Assembly: GCA_014607495.2 (NCBI GenBank)
Contig: CP053169.1
Span: 9,300,001-9,364,000 of the forward strand
DNA length: 64,000 nucleotides
DNA from: Carposina sasakii
Taxonomy: Eukaryota > Arthropoda > Insecta > Lepidoptera > Carposinidae
Direction: 5' to 3'
The position numbers were made by a program, and so were the translations under genes. Shown here in pieces: positions 55,801 to 62,925 of the stretch; within the stretch, counting starts at the first letter, position 1, and the number at the start of each line of letters is the position of its first letter. The notes beneath the pieces are model-generated. The model had not been told where the DNA came from and made no database searches. It was given only the letters and a program-made list of their open reading frames with translations.

Positions 55801-58800
55801 TGTTTTATAATATGTAGTGATGATGAGACTGAATAATGTGGTCGTCCATAGATAGATGTGCCTGTGCTGATGCGGGACTTCACTGAAATACATTAACTGC
55901 ATCTCCTTCTGTGTATGTCGTTACATTATTTTAGGCATTACCTCGGCCCACTAAGTAGAATGAGGTACACTATATTGGTACTGAAAAGAAAAATTAAAAC
56001 AATCGGAAAATCTCGGAACTTTTCGGTGTATATTTTCAGTGGATTTTGCTTCAGAATCATGGTCCGAACTCATCATATCAATATTTGCCTGACTGTCATT
56101 TTCACCCTGTATAAAAAGCATTCTGCAGTGTCATAGATTATGTGCAGGGTATATCATTCGCATTACCCAGGGACTTGGTACTAATTGGCGTTACCTTTTC
56201 CAAGAAATATACAACTTTTGTTACATGTTCAGCCTTCTATTTCTATTTTCGTTCGGTTAATAGTGACTTTAATTACTAAGTTTATGTGTTCAGTGTTATT
56301 GTCTAACAGGAGACGAATTAATGTTTAATTACTTATAATATTTAGATCAATTAATCATTAACGGTTACTAGGAAATATCGGTTAATTCGATATGATAACA
56401 ACTCAGAGTACGTGGAAATAGAAAAATGAAAGGCTTCATAATTTGGAATATTCTCTGATACCTTTTCGTTAAAAAAAATCCCACGTTTTGCTTTGGCATA
56501 TGTATTTCCATTGCTTCCGCATACACTTGTACAGGGGTGTGTGTGACAGGCAGGAAAATACTGAACAAGTACCATTGATTAGAGTTATGCGACAGTGTTA
56601 CACGCAGAAAATGTATGGCAATGGGGCTGAAGGATTGCGGTGTCATACGATACCCACAGACAGATAAGAAGTGGTGCCATTCTACTCTACCGACTTGCAC
56701 AAGTTATACCATTGATAAAAAAGAAACTATCGGACACATAGCAGACACAGCGAGCTGCCATGACGTTAAAAGAACTAGTTCCCCATTTATGACCCAGCAT
56801 TTTAATACCTGCGGTTTATCTTTACGAGCTAAACGTGATTGGAAATGTAAATTAGATCGGTATTACTACAAATGGGCGACAATACGTTTTACTGTCCATT
56901 GAGATCTACAGTTATGGCGGACCGCCGCGAAATAGGGGGCAAGGTGAAATGGGGCAATTAATTTTTATTGCATTTATTTACCAAAATTAAGTTACAATAT
57001 AACAAACAATATTTTTAACCGACTTAAAAAAGAGAGGCTAAGAATTCTGTTGTACCTATATTTTTGGTGTGTACCCGTGTTACCCCAAATCTTCGTTATT
57101 TATAACATAAATCACCACATATAGGTACAGGCATGAAGTTCATAGGCAGGATACCTAACTGGCCAACAAACAAATGTTTCTCCCACCCGGTGTCAAACTC
57201 AAAACCTTCGGTCCAGGAAGTAAATAATCAACCAGTAATTCTATTTCCAATCACAAACCGGTATGAAACACCTTTTCATACACAATTCAGGATGAAATCA
57301 ATGCGCTATAAATAACCAATCTATTTTCACGTGCCCTTTGCAATGGACAATGTACCTTCCAATCAACAATGTAGGTGTAAAATATAGGTGTATAATGTAG
57401 GTGTATAAACTCATGTTTTGCTCCTTTTCAACCTATAGAATAGAAGCCATCACCGTGTGGTGATGGCAGAGTAGAAATAGCACCACCCCATGTCTGCCCA
57501 GCGTGGTGACTATGGACAAAACCCCCATGGCAGTAGCCTTGTGGCGTGGCTTGGGAGGGCCTACATCCAGCAGTGCAATAAGCGAAGACGAAGAAGACGA
57601 AGACCCTATGTCTGCCCGTGGGTATTGTAATAGGCGATTAAGGGTAAGCTGTAGTTAACGTGGACGAAATAGTACAGAAAGGTCACTGGTTTGAGTACTC
57701 GCTGAGCGTGCAATTTTCTTCTATTCTGTCAAGCTACAAAGTATTTGAAGTATTTATAATAGCCCGCTAGATTATAGTAGTAGATTATAGTAGTAAATAC
57801 AGGAAATGTTCAGTAGTTTCTGTAGTATACTATACCTAACTACCTACCAAGAAAAATATATTATTTATTGCACCTAAATACGTAATAAATTAACTTTATT
57901 AGACATATTCTTGTAACCTAGGTAAAAATAATTAACCTTTACCATTGAACATAAAAATAATGATTTAATATAACAAGGAGCACTTTGTAAAGATTTCTTG
58001 ATCAAGCGATTGAGCGCTTATGGGCCTTCTCACATGTGAGTATACTCGTATCTAAAAAAGATGCTATCTTTCTATCGCATCGAATCTAAGTGAGGGCCCA
58101 AATAATAATTCTCCAGATCGGCCACCCTCTGCGCATGAGTTATTATAGGGCACAAGTGTGTGGGCAAACACAGCTGTCAATTCCCTTCCATCTCATAACA
58201 CGATAGGACCAACGCCTTTACCTGTTTTCCGAGATACATATTAGGGTCGATTCCGGCAGTCACACTTAAACCTAAACCTTATCTTAGTCAGGTCCATCTC
58301 TCTCTGTTCTTAACATAAATGGCTGAGAGAGAAAAATACAGGTAGGACTAATTTTACGTTTACTTAATTAAGTGTGACTGCCGGAATCGGCCATATTAGC
58401 TACCTACATGACAATTTTTCAACATTAAAATCGGTACATGAAATAAATTCAATGGTACATGGCCGTCCTGTGCTGATGTGGGGCTAAACTAGAATTTATC
58501 AGCTGCATCTATCGTGCATGTCGTAAGAGTCGACTAAGGAACTCGGGCGATGAGCTAGCAACTAGTCACCGATCATTAGCATCCTGTCCCCGGTATGCTA
58601 ATCGTGCTGTGATACCCTTTATGATCCTGCAGGTCTGCCTGACTACCCTATTTCGGAAATTAGTGGTCAACGTATGATGGAGTTTCTGTGTATGGGGAAT
58701 CCTGGGAGGGACACCTGCATCACAAGGAACCAAGCGCGTCGGAGGGACCGACAAATTTGCCTGGAGCTTCCTTATCGAGGCAAATAGGCTGGTGGCCCAA

Positions 58801-59996
58801 AGAACCGAGGATGAGCAGGGCATTGCATCCGACACCATAACTGCGTTGTAACTCTGCGGCTGTCAGGGAGGCAAGCCGGGGTTGCGACAACACCTGTGTG
58901 TGTATTATGTTCAGACCTACAAGGCGCACGTCTTAACCATAGAGCTATCACCGCAGCAACACTTGTATACCAGTATCATAACTCATACACTCACCAACGG
59001 TCATCAGCAGCAGCTTACAACCCTGGTCCAGATGGTACTTCGAGGGTTCTGTGTCATGCAGCCGATGGTAGAGTATGTCGTACCCGTCCACTGACTTTTC
59101 GGGGAAGAACGAGAATTCCCTGGAAAGAAAAGCCCAAATTACAGACGAGCAACTAGGATGAAAAGCCCCCTATGGCAGTAGCCTTGTGGCTTGCCCTGGG
59201 AGAGGCCTACGTCCAGCAGGCGGATTTCAATAGGCTGAAGTACTAGGATGTCCAGAAATTCATACGGGAAATGGGAGGCAAACGGGAATTGTAAGTGGAC
59301 TAAATCATGGGCCAACTGACTTATGATTCCATAGCTAAATAGCAAAAAAGAAACCCTTATTTGTATTTGGTTAGGAAACCATATTGGTTCTTAAAAAACA
59401 TAATGGCTCGGAAATGAAAACAATAGCAGGTAGAAGTAAGCGATGCAATTTGTATTAACAATAAACAATGCACGTAATGTAACCTGGCAATACTGATTTA
59501 GAATAGCGGTCAAGAGTGTGTCGAGCCCTACCTATATTGTAACCCAACAAATGTTATAAAATACGAAAGTAAGTTTGTTTGTTTGTTACCTCTTCACGGC
59601 AAAACTACTGAACCGATTTAGATGAAATTCCAAACACAGGTAGTCTAGCCCCTTAGTAAGGACATATGCTACTTTTTATCCCGGAAAATTTCCGACATTT
59701 AATTTTTTTGACAATTTGACTATAAATTACAGTTCAAGGCCTTATTCCTTAGTTTATTTATACTATTTAAATTGTTGCAAATGACCTATAAGTACGTAAA
59801 AGGTTGTTTTTCCTGTTGGTGCATAAAATAACTTTTAACTTAACATAAGACTTTGTACTGAGAATTTATTATTAGAATAACTAGAAACTTACTTTGCGTG
59901 GGGTACATCATTTAAGTCATATTCAGGGAATGAGATTTTCACAGGACGCAAGGAGCATTGGCGGATTTTTTGGTTTGTTTTATAAAAATAAAGTGC
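46630..59996 (-). CDS. CRAL-TRIO lipid-transfer protein (TTPA/clavesin-like), 5'-incomplete
   Basis: Five minus-strand exons (59893-59996, 58995-59119, 55479-55575, 52001-52142, 46630-46878) splice in phase (2/1, 1/2, 2/1, 0/0) to about 237 residues ending KNLEID-stop. They encode the whole CRAL-TRIO lipid-binding domain: DGYDILYHRLHDTEPSKYHL, RGPAKGFIFLFDMGGVRLGH, IQEALPVRMKAIHVLNSEP, LIRPFMEKKFFDM, LKFHSKNEDL and IPRSALPPDYGG. The order and the Lys/Glu-rich tail with a terminal FK(K/N)LEID fit lepidopteran alpha-tocopherol-transfer-like proteins, soluble cytosolic carriers of small hydrophobic ligands such as tocopherol, retinoids or carotenoids. The N-terminal CRAL-TRIO-N helices should lie in an exon ending in phase 0 upstream of 59996, which was not found before 64000. 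Introns of 0.8 to 5.1 kb are full of transposons. The ligand is unknown. Confidence 0.88.
46915..47045 (-). mobile_element. LINE-B 3' end (reverse), in CRAL-TRIO intron
   Basis: GCCTATTGCAGTCAACCACT, CACGCTGGGCAGGGGTGTTG, GTGACCGCAGTGTGATTTTC, TTGTCAACACGG. Its edge lies only about 35 bp from the splice acceptor at 46879. Confidence 0.6.
47467..47630. mobile_element. TIR MITE (GGTGGGTTCCCAC), TTAA/TTA target
   Basis: 164 bp. Left GGTGGGTTCCCACGGTGCGT, right in reverse GGTGGGTTCCCACTGTGCGT; TTAA on both sides. The interior is unusually GC-rich (GGACGGACGCGGACGCGCCG). Its TTCCCAC ends resemble the Harbinger-like element at 61814. A 3-bp TTA and a 4-bp TTAA duplication cannot be told apart here. 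Confidence 0.85.
47631..47745 (+). repeat. S1 dispersed repeat, right part beyond a MITE
   Basis: TTAAGGAATCCAGGAGCG, TTCTCTCAGG, GAGCTAGCAACTTGTCAATG, GTGGCTGTAGGAGTTCC. The left part before the MITE is almost unrecognisable. Confidence 0.6.
47863..48244 (+). mobile_element. TACAGG-family MITE, complete
   Basis: TACAGGTGTTTTTTCATTGC left end and CCAAAAATCACCTGTA right end; 382 bp, same length as 17991. Confidence 0.8.
48290..48450 (-). mobile_element. tRNA-derived SINE (family W)
   Basis: Minus strand: GACCCGGTGGTTTAGTGG, a central loop region, B box GTGGGTTCGATTCCCAC, then CTCGGGTGAAGAATTTTTTC and an AT-rich tail ending TTAATAATTTTATAATA. The acceptor-like ends (ACCCG / CGGGT) pair. The copy at 53765 also shares upstream sequence (TTCGTCATCCGAGT), so the repeat unit extends beyond the tRNA part. 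Not a functional tRNA: anticodon stem and loop are irregular. Confidence 0.6.
48870..49395 (-). repeat. Minisatellite, ~117-bp unit, 5 copies
   Basis: Each unit holds ATTCCCACGGGAAGGGGACA, AACGGGAATT, TTTTTACGAAAACCGCTATA, CATATGAAGCTGAAAT and GGGACAGCGAGG-type sequence. TTCCCACGGGA recurs near 48892, 49009, 49126, 49243 and 49360, about every 117 bp. The last unit is truncated. The reverse complement of the array at 9690. Confidence 0.85.
49439..49482 (-). repeat. T-family repeat, terminal fragment
   Basis: GTAGTCCACGCGGACGGAGT, CGCGGGCGTCCACTAGT. It sits right after the minisatellite, as if both belong to one composite element. Confidence 0.6.
49548..49790 (+). mobile_element. tRNA-derived SINE (family X)
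   Basis: Head CAGCGGTGATAGCCCAGTGG, TTAAGACGTGCGCTTTCCAA, AGTTCGATCCCAG; body CCTGTACCAAATTTATTTCA, CCCGAGAAGGGTTGGCGTCA, ATAATGGGAC. An A-box-like and B-box-like spacing is present; no clean cloverleaf. Abuts a LINE-A tail. Confidence 0.6.
49781..49864 (-). mobile_element. LINE-A 3' end fragment (reverse)
   Basis: CATCATCATCATTATTTCAG tail, CTGGGAAGTCCACTGCTGG, ATAGGCCTCCCCCAACAACC, CGACCGGTCGGAA, then abrupt truncation. Confidence 0.65.
49889..50000 (+). repeat. S1 dispersed repeat, short copy
   Basis: CATCAGCTGCATCTCCTTCC, GCAAGAGTCAACTAAGGAAC, then a jump to CCCCGCTATGCTATGCGTGG. The middle third is deleted. Confidence 0.6.
50040..50253 (+). mobile_element. LINE-B 3' end (sense)
   Basis: GGTATCGTACGAGGCGATTG, GTCACCAACCCGCCTGCCCA, GCGTGGTGACCATGGGCAGA, GGCGTGCCCTAGGGGAGGCC, TACGTCCAGTGG. 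GATGATGATG tail. Confidence 0.65.
50299..50437 (-). repeat. S1 dispersed repeat (reverse)
   Basis: TTTTCCCGAAATGGAGGAGC, CAGGATCATAAGGGAGATCT, ACTCGACTCTTACATGCACG, GAAGGAGATG. Confidence 0.6.
50472..50848 (-). mobile_element. TACAGG-family MITE, complete (reverse)
   Basis: TACAGGATGATTTTTGGTCG left, AACATCCTGTA right. Differs from 35071 mainly in poly(T) length. Confidence 0.8.
51047..51215 (+). repeat. T-family repeat
   Basis: ACTAGTGGACGCTCGCGGCT, GTGGACTGCAGAGAAAACAA, CGAAATTATCC. The 3' half diverges after AAAAGTAGTCTATGTG. Confidence 0.6.
51283..51404. mobile_element. GATTCCGGCAGTCACACTTA MITE, second copy
   Basis: Left ATCGATTCCGGCAGTCACAC, right TAAGTGTGACAGTCAGAATC; interior CTTAACATAAATGGCTGAGA is shared with 58245-58391. 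Confidence 0.7.
51420..52000. other. CRAL-TRIO intron, nothing else recognised
   Basis: Mixed-composition intron DNA. 51730-51790 is C-rich (CCCCTCGTCCCATACTTCAC, CCCCCGCTCCGCGGCAC) without an identifiable element. Confidence 0.3.
52001..52142 (-). CDS. CRAL-TRIO gene, penultimate exon
   Basis: Acceptor CAAATGTTTCAG, donor ATG|GTATGT. Encodes SLRKFFQFIQEALPVRMKAI, HVLNSEPIVDKLILLIRPF and MEKKFFDM: the central helix and strand of the CRAL-TRIO pocket. Confidence 0.92.
52318..52484. mobile_element. CCCCTGATTACGTAAAAGCAA MITE, complete
   Basis: 167 bp with 20-bp near-perfect inverted ends (CCCCTGATTACGTAAAAGCA / TGCTTTTACGTAATCAGGGG). The interior is GC-rich and purine-skewed (GCGCGGGGCGAGGTGCAGGC, GTGCGTGCGCGCACACGC). 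Related to 38463 and 62926. Confidence 0.8.
53357..53653 (+). repeat. T-family repeat
   Basis: ACTAGTGGACGCCCGCGACT, CCGGATAAAAACATTTTCCC, TTCAGCCGTTTCTGAGATTA, ATGTACAGACAGCGCCCCGT, ending TATGTATAGAT. A middle block present at 28609 is missing. Confidence 0.65.
53765..53915 (+). mobile_element. tRNA-derived SINE (family W), plus strand
   Basis: GACCCGATAGCTCAGTTGGT (A box) and GTGGGTTCGAGTTCACTCGG (B box), then GTGAAGAATTTTTTCATTTT and TTAATAATTTTA as at 48290. The AGCTCAGTTGGTTAGAGC D-arm is well formed, but the rest is too short for a normal tRNA. Confidence 0.65.
53928..54000 (+). repeat. S2 repeat, 3' end only
   Basis: CCATGTGGTTCTATCGGCCC, TTGGTGCTCCGCCTACCCCG, TAAGGGATAAAGGCGTGACT. 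Confidence 0.6.
54026..54680. mobile_element. Large foldback MITE, TA duplication
   Basis: 655 bp flanked by TA. Ends GCGTTGCATTTT and AAAATGCAACGC. The inner arms (about 54115-54340 and 54400-54580) are near-complementary over some 200 bp: GTTCGTCCGAA/TTCGGACGAAC, AAAATAATTATTTTCATTTC on both sides, AAAATGATAAAAAAAAGC/TTTTTTTTATCATTTTT. The loop at about 54345-54395 (GGTTGGTGCTCCGCCTACCC) resembles the S2 repeat. Mariner-like by its TA target. Confidence 0.8.
55060..55170 (+). repeat. S1 dispersed repeat, 3' part
   Basis: GAGTTGACTAAGG, GTTCTCTGAGGCGATGAGCT, GACTAAACGTAGCTATGTG. Confidence 0.5.
55479..55575 (-). CDS. CRAL-TRIO gene, middle exon
   Basis: Acceptor CTTTCAG, donor TCTC|GTAAGT. 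Encodes DACLNKRGPAKGFIFLFDMG and GVRLGHLTRVGLS. The F-D-M-G-G-V motif is the signature strand of the domain. Confidence 0.92.
55863..55922 (+). repeat. S1 dispersed repeat, 5' end only
   Basis: TGTGCTGATGCGGGACTTCA, CTGCATCTCCTTCTGTGTAT, GTCG then truncated. Confidence 0.6.
56462..56560 (-). other. Candidate exon with Kazal-like motif
   Basis: Minus strand: acceptor ACTTGTTCAG, 33 codons in phase 0, donor AAAAG|GTATCA. Encodes PACHTHPCTSVCGSNGNTYA, close to the VCGSDGxTY core of Kazal serine-protease inhibitors, followed by KAKRGIFFNEK. Spacing from the cysteine to the tyrosine (six residues) fits the Kazal pattern, but the cysteine expected four residues after the tyrosine is a lysine. It lies inside a CRAL-TRIO intron on the same strand, with no second exon found. 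It could be a decayed exon or chance. Confidence 0.25.
57440..57605 (+). mobile_element. LINE-B 3' end (sense), diverged
   Basis: GCCCAGCGTGGTGACTATGG, AGTAGCCTTGTGGCGTGGCT, GGGCCTACATCCAGCAGTGC, with a GACGAAGAAGACGAAGA tail. Confidence 0.6.
57606..58236. other. CRAL-TRIO intron, nothing recognised
   Basis: AT-rich to mixed DNA; a local GATTATAGTAGTAGATTATA direct repeat at about 57772-57797. Confidence 0.3.
58245..58391. mobile_element. GATTCCGGCAGTCACACTTAA MITE with 8-bp TSD
   Basis: Left GGTCGATTCCGGCAGTCACA, right TGTGACTGCCGGAATCGGC; identical CATATTAG at 58237-58244 and 58392-58399. 147 bp. The 8-bp duplication points to a hAT-like transposase. Sister at 51283. Confidence 0.8.
58468..58660 (+). 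repeat. S1 dispersed repeat
   Basis: CCTGTGCTGATGTGGGGCT, TCAGCTGCATCTATCGTGC, GTCGTAAGAGTCGACTAAGG, AACTAGTCACCGATCATTAG, CCCTATTTCGG. Confidence 0.65.
58995..59119 (-). CDS. CRAL-TRIO gene, exon with start of the lipid-binding domain
   Basis: Acceptor CTTTCCAG, donor GTTG|GTGAGT. Encodes EFSFFPEKSVDGYDILYHRL, HDTEPSKYHLDQGCKLLLMT and V. The D-x-x-P-S-K-[YF] motif is characteristic of this subfamily. Confidence 0.9.
59163..59245 (+). mobile_element. LINE-B 3' end fragment
   Basis: CTATGGCAGTAGCCTTGTGG, CTTGCCCTGGGAGAGGCCTA, CGTCCAGCAGG. Starts about 45 bp from the splice acceptor at 59120. Confidence 0.6.
59560..59700 (-). repeat. Dispersed repeat related to the T family
   Basis: AAAACTACTGAACCGATTTA, GATGAAATTCC, GACATATGCTACTTTTTATC and CCGGAAAATTTCC share the ordered blocks of T-family elements in reverse, but outside the known ends. 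Confidence 0.4.
59893..59996 (-). CDS. CRAL-TRIO gene, likely upstream exon
   Basis: Acceptor GGTTTTTTATTAG, donor GCAAA|GTAAGT. Its end phase (2) fits the next exon exactly. Encodes ALYFYKTNQKIRQCSLRPV then FPEYDLNDVPHAK, placed where the linker between CRAL-TRIO-N and the lipid-binding domain belongs. An in-frame stop just before the AG fixes the splice point. Sequence conservation is weaker than in the other exons. Confidence 0.6.
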
Positions 59997-60058
59997 CTAA
60001 TAAAAAACCAAAATTTCGTTATTTCTTATATCAGTACTGATTGTGTCCAATGATGCCT

Positions 60059-60262
60059 ATGCTAATGCAGGGATTCACTAGAATACATCAGCTGCATCTC
60101 CTTCCGTGCCTATCGTAAGAGTCCACTCATGAGTCGTTCTCTCAGGCGATGTGCTAGCAACTTCTCACTGATACTTTCTGCCCCCCTATGCTAAACACGA
60201 CTATAGGATTTCCTTCGTGATCTTGCAGTTCTGACTACCTCAGTTTGGGAACACAGTCGTGT
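60059..60262 (+). repeat. S1 dispersed repeat
   Basis: ATGCTAATGCAGGGATTCAC, CATCAGCTGCATCTCCTTCC, GTTCTCTCAGGCGATGTGCT, CTATGCTAAACACGACTATA. Confidence 0.65.
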
Positions 60263-60336
60263 AGTCACTACACTGTAGTGTAATGTATGTAAAATGTATT
60301 GCGCTTTACATCGACCAAAATTTTGACAAGCAAAGT

Positions 60337-60608
60337 CATAGAGGAATAAGATGTAGACATAGAGTGTTAATGTCATACTAACTGTTTCGATGCACCATTA
60401 GACTTTTCAGTGCCTCACAATTCCAGTCCCTGACACTTAGATTCTATTAGTGTAATGTATACTCGTAGTGATGTACTACATTACTAATGTATTGTAACGT
60501 ATAGTAATGTGTCAAGGACTGGAATTGTGAGGCATCAAAAAGTCTAATGGTGCATCGAAACTGTTAGTATGACATTAGCACTCTATGTCTACATGTTATT
60601 CCTCTATG
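60337..60608. repeat. 272-bp palindrome (foldback)
   Basis: Left arm starts CATAGAGGAATAAGATGTAG and the right arm ends CTACATGTTATTCCTCTATG. The arms, about 105 bp each, are almost perfectly complementary: CTAACTGTTTCGATGCACCA / TGGTGCATCGAAACTGTTAG and GCCTCACAATTCCAGTCC / GGACTGGAATTGTGAGGC. The centre near 60470 is AT-rich and partly self-complementary. The high arm identity suggests a young foldback transposon. Confidence 0.9.
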
Positions 60609-60823
60609 GCAGTGTCGAGTATTACCAAAAGTGCATACCTATCTCAACTCCAAAACTAAATAACCTCATTTACTTAAAGAACAAACCCGACTGCGTAAAA
60701 AAATTTGAACCAGTGTCACTCTCACTCTAAAAATCTAATGATACATCTTGAGCTCAAATGCGAGAAGCCGTTAGGGTCTAAAGCGTGCCAAAGAAATATA
60801 CACACTAGAAAAACATAACCTAC

Positions 60824-60903
60824 CTTCCGGCGCAAATACGGTCATACGGTCGAAAACGTCATGTTTTGGCAATATAATGCATAGTGTGTCACGGTCAGTT
60901 TGT
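60824..60903 (-). other. Candidate exon, unassigned
   Basis: Minus strand: acceptor ATTATTGTTACAG, donor GGAAG|GTAGGT, one open frame through 80 bp reading TDRDTLCIILPKHDVFDRMT then VFAPE. Both splice sites are good. The end phase (1) does not fit the next CRAL-TRIO exon (phase 0), so it is not simply the missing exon. Could be an alternative exon, part of another gene, or chance. Confidence 0.25.
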
Positions 60904-61163
60904 CTGTAACAATAATCCGTCAATATTGCTTATGTTTGGTTACACGATTTCGTAACATACTTACGCCTCTCTCGGTGTTATTTTATGCTGTATTTCCACC
61001 AGAGATGAGCTATGCTATTTTGCTAAAGATGCGTTTGATAACCACCAATTAATATTAGAAAGAATTAAAGTGGATCTACAAAAAATCACGCCTTTCCCTT
61101 GGCTGGCAGGGCTACCATTTCTTTCGCTTTATCGTCTTTCATGATAAATAATTTTTCCTATCA

Positions 61164-61375
61164 TATGCTGATGCAGAGCTTCACTACAAAACATACTGCA
61201 TCTCATTCCGTGCATGTCATAAAAGTCGACTTAGAAACTCGGTCACTTTCTCAGGCGATAAGCTAGCAACTTGTCCCTGATCATTTTCATCTGACCCCGC
61301 CATGTGAAACGTGGTTGTAGGCTCTCCTTTACGATCGCGCAGATCCCCATTTCGGGAACACGGCCGTGTGTATAG
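61164..61375 (+). repeat. S1 dispersed repeat
   Basis: ATGCTGATGCAGAGCTTCAC, TGCATCTCATTCCGTGCATG, CAGGCGATAAGCTAGCAACT, ACGTGGTTGTAGGCTCTCC, TTCGGGAACACGGCCGTGTG. Confidence 0.65.
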
Positions 61376-61813
61376 GTACTTATGTAATAATAATAATAAA
61401 ATTCTTTATTGCACATTGGCCGTTCGTTTTATCCAAAGTAATTAGGTGGTAACTTTTTAATCAATTAGCTGTGTCTGATTCTGTTTTTATCATTAAACAA
61501 AATGATTAAGAGGATTAATCGAAATGATAGCTTAGGTACCTGATACCTACCTAAATATATTATAAATCATGTTTGCAGAAAAATTACATATTTATGTTAA
61601 ACATGACTAGCATTAACATACAATAACTAAGTATAGGTAATATGCTAATGGTAAAATATTAGACATAGTATGCTCCAAATATACATAAGTCTTTACCTTT
61701 CAAACATACTTTAAATGACCTACCCATACTGAACGTACATATACGAGTACATACAGGGACCAAGGCTTAACAGCTATTTGCAATTTTGGAGATCAAGATA
61801 CGTAGATCACTTA

Positions 61814-62596
61814 GAGCTTATTCCCACTATGTCGGATGTCGGATTCCGATTTTAATCGGGTGTCGGCGCCTCTGCTCACACGGCTGTCTGGCACGACGCA
61901 GCTGGTGCCGTTAAACGACAGTCAAAAAGAGGCTTCTATACACGATGAACGTCGACGAAGCTTTTGTTGTGATGTATTATTTGTGGAGGAAACGAAAGAC
62001 AGCTAAAAATAGAAGATCTTGGGTGCACCCAATTCTGAGGGAAAGATTTAGGTACTTTGGGAATATTTCAGAACTTAATTATTTTAATATTATTATTTAT
62101 TTATTTATTAAGTTTACAGTTTACAAATTGTGATTGTACAATATCCCGCAAAACTATTATAACAGTTTGACTGCGGGAACTAATAACTGAACTAAGAAGT
62201 GACTACGTTAAGTTTTTCAATTATTTTAGAATGACAATAACTACATTCAACCAAATCCCTGCATTCAACGACCTATTGTCTCGAATATCAGGGAGCATAA
62301 ACTATCAAAATACAAGTTACAGAGACTGCATTTGTACTGAAGGCTGTCGATATTTCTAAGCCCGACGCCCGACTCCGTCCGACAAATGTGAACAACGCCA
62401 TTTGCGATCATATGCGAGCGTTGATCCGACACGTTTTTTTTCCGAACGGGAGGGCTGACAAAACACACGATAATTTTTGTCGGATCCGACACAAAATCGT
62501 TGTCAGACAAGTGTGAATAGCTTCATATAAAATGTTCTGCCGCTACGACACACGATAAAAAATCGTCCCGACAGACGACATAGTGGGAACGAGCTC
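61814..62596. mobile_element. PIF/Harbinger-like element, internally deleted, TTA TSD
   Basis: 783 bp flanked by TTA (61811-61813, 62597-62599). Left GAGCTTATTCCCACTATGTC, right in reverse GAGCTCGTTCCCACTATGTC. Subterminal regions repeat GTCGGA/TCCGACA blocks. Between 61945 and 62047 is a plus-strand fragment of a Harbinger-type nuclease. The rest of the transposase and the second (Myb-like) gene are absent, so this is a deletion derivative that depends on a helper. Confidence 0.85.
61945..62050 (+). pseudogene. Harbinger transposase N-terminal fragment
   Basis: ATG opens a frame reading MNVDEAFVVMYYLWRKRKTA then RRSWVHPILRERF, the start pattern of HARBI1/ALP1-like DDE nucleases in insects (W-V-H-P-[IL]-L is typical). 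After about 35 residues the similarity stops and AT-rich sequence follows with a stop at 62131. All catalytic Asp/Glu residues are missing. Confidence 0.7.
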
Positions 62597-62619
62597 TTAT
62601 TCGTTTCCTTTAAAATCAG

Positions 62620-62700
62620 CTGTCCCCAGTATGCTAAAAGTTGTTGTAGGATCTCCTTTATGATCTTGCTGTTCTGGCTACCCCATTGTGTGTATGTATG
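62620..62700 (+). repeat. S1 repeat, 3' end
   Basis: CTGTCCCCAGTATGCTAAAA, GATCTCCTTTATGATCTTGC, TTCTGGCTACCCCATTGTG. It directly follows the Harbinger-like element, whose TTA lies about 20 bp upstream. Confidence 0.5.
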
Positions 62701-62720
62701 TTATTGTTTCTTTATCTACG

Positions 62721-62922
62721 TCATCATCATCATCGTCGTCATCATCATATCAATCATAAGAAGTCCACTGCTGAACATAGCCCTTCCCCAATGACTTCCA
62801 CTGCGATCGATTGGAAGTGGCTTGCATCGATCAGATAGTCGTGACCCTAGCTAGGTCGTCCGTCCATCCCGCGGCCTTCTCACGTTACACTCCGGTACGT
62901 GGTCTCTACTCTAGAACCTCAG
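62721..62922 (-). mobile_element. LINE-A 3' end (reverse), diverged
   Basis: CATCATCATCATCGTCGTCA tail, AGAAGTCCACTGCTGAACAT, GTCGTGACCCTAGCTAGGTC, CCATCCCGCGGCC, TACGTGGTCTCTACTCTAGA. Confidence 0.6.
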
Positions 62923-62925
62923 GCA

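Noticed and set aside
56615..56902. 95-codon plus-strand frame with several cysteines
   Set aside because: No splice sites, no recognised pattern, and the opposite strand holds comparable frames. Not supported as a gene.
61020..61142. Plus-strand frame reading LCYFAKDAFDNHQLILERIK
   Set aside because: Protein-like in part, but with no start, no splice donor and no neighbour. Too little to call even a transposon fragment.
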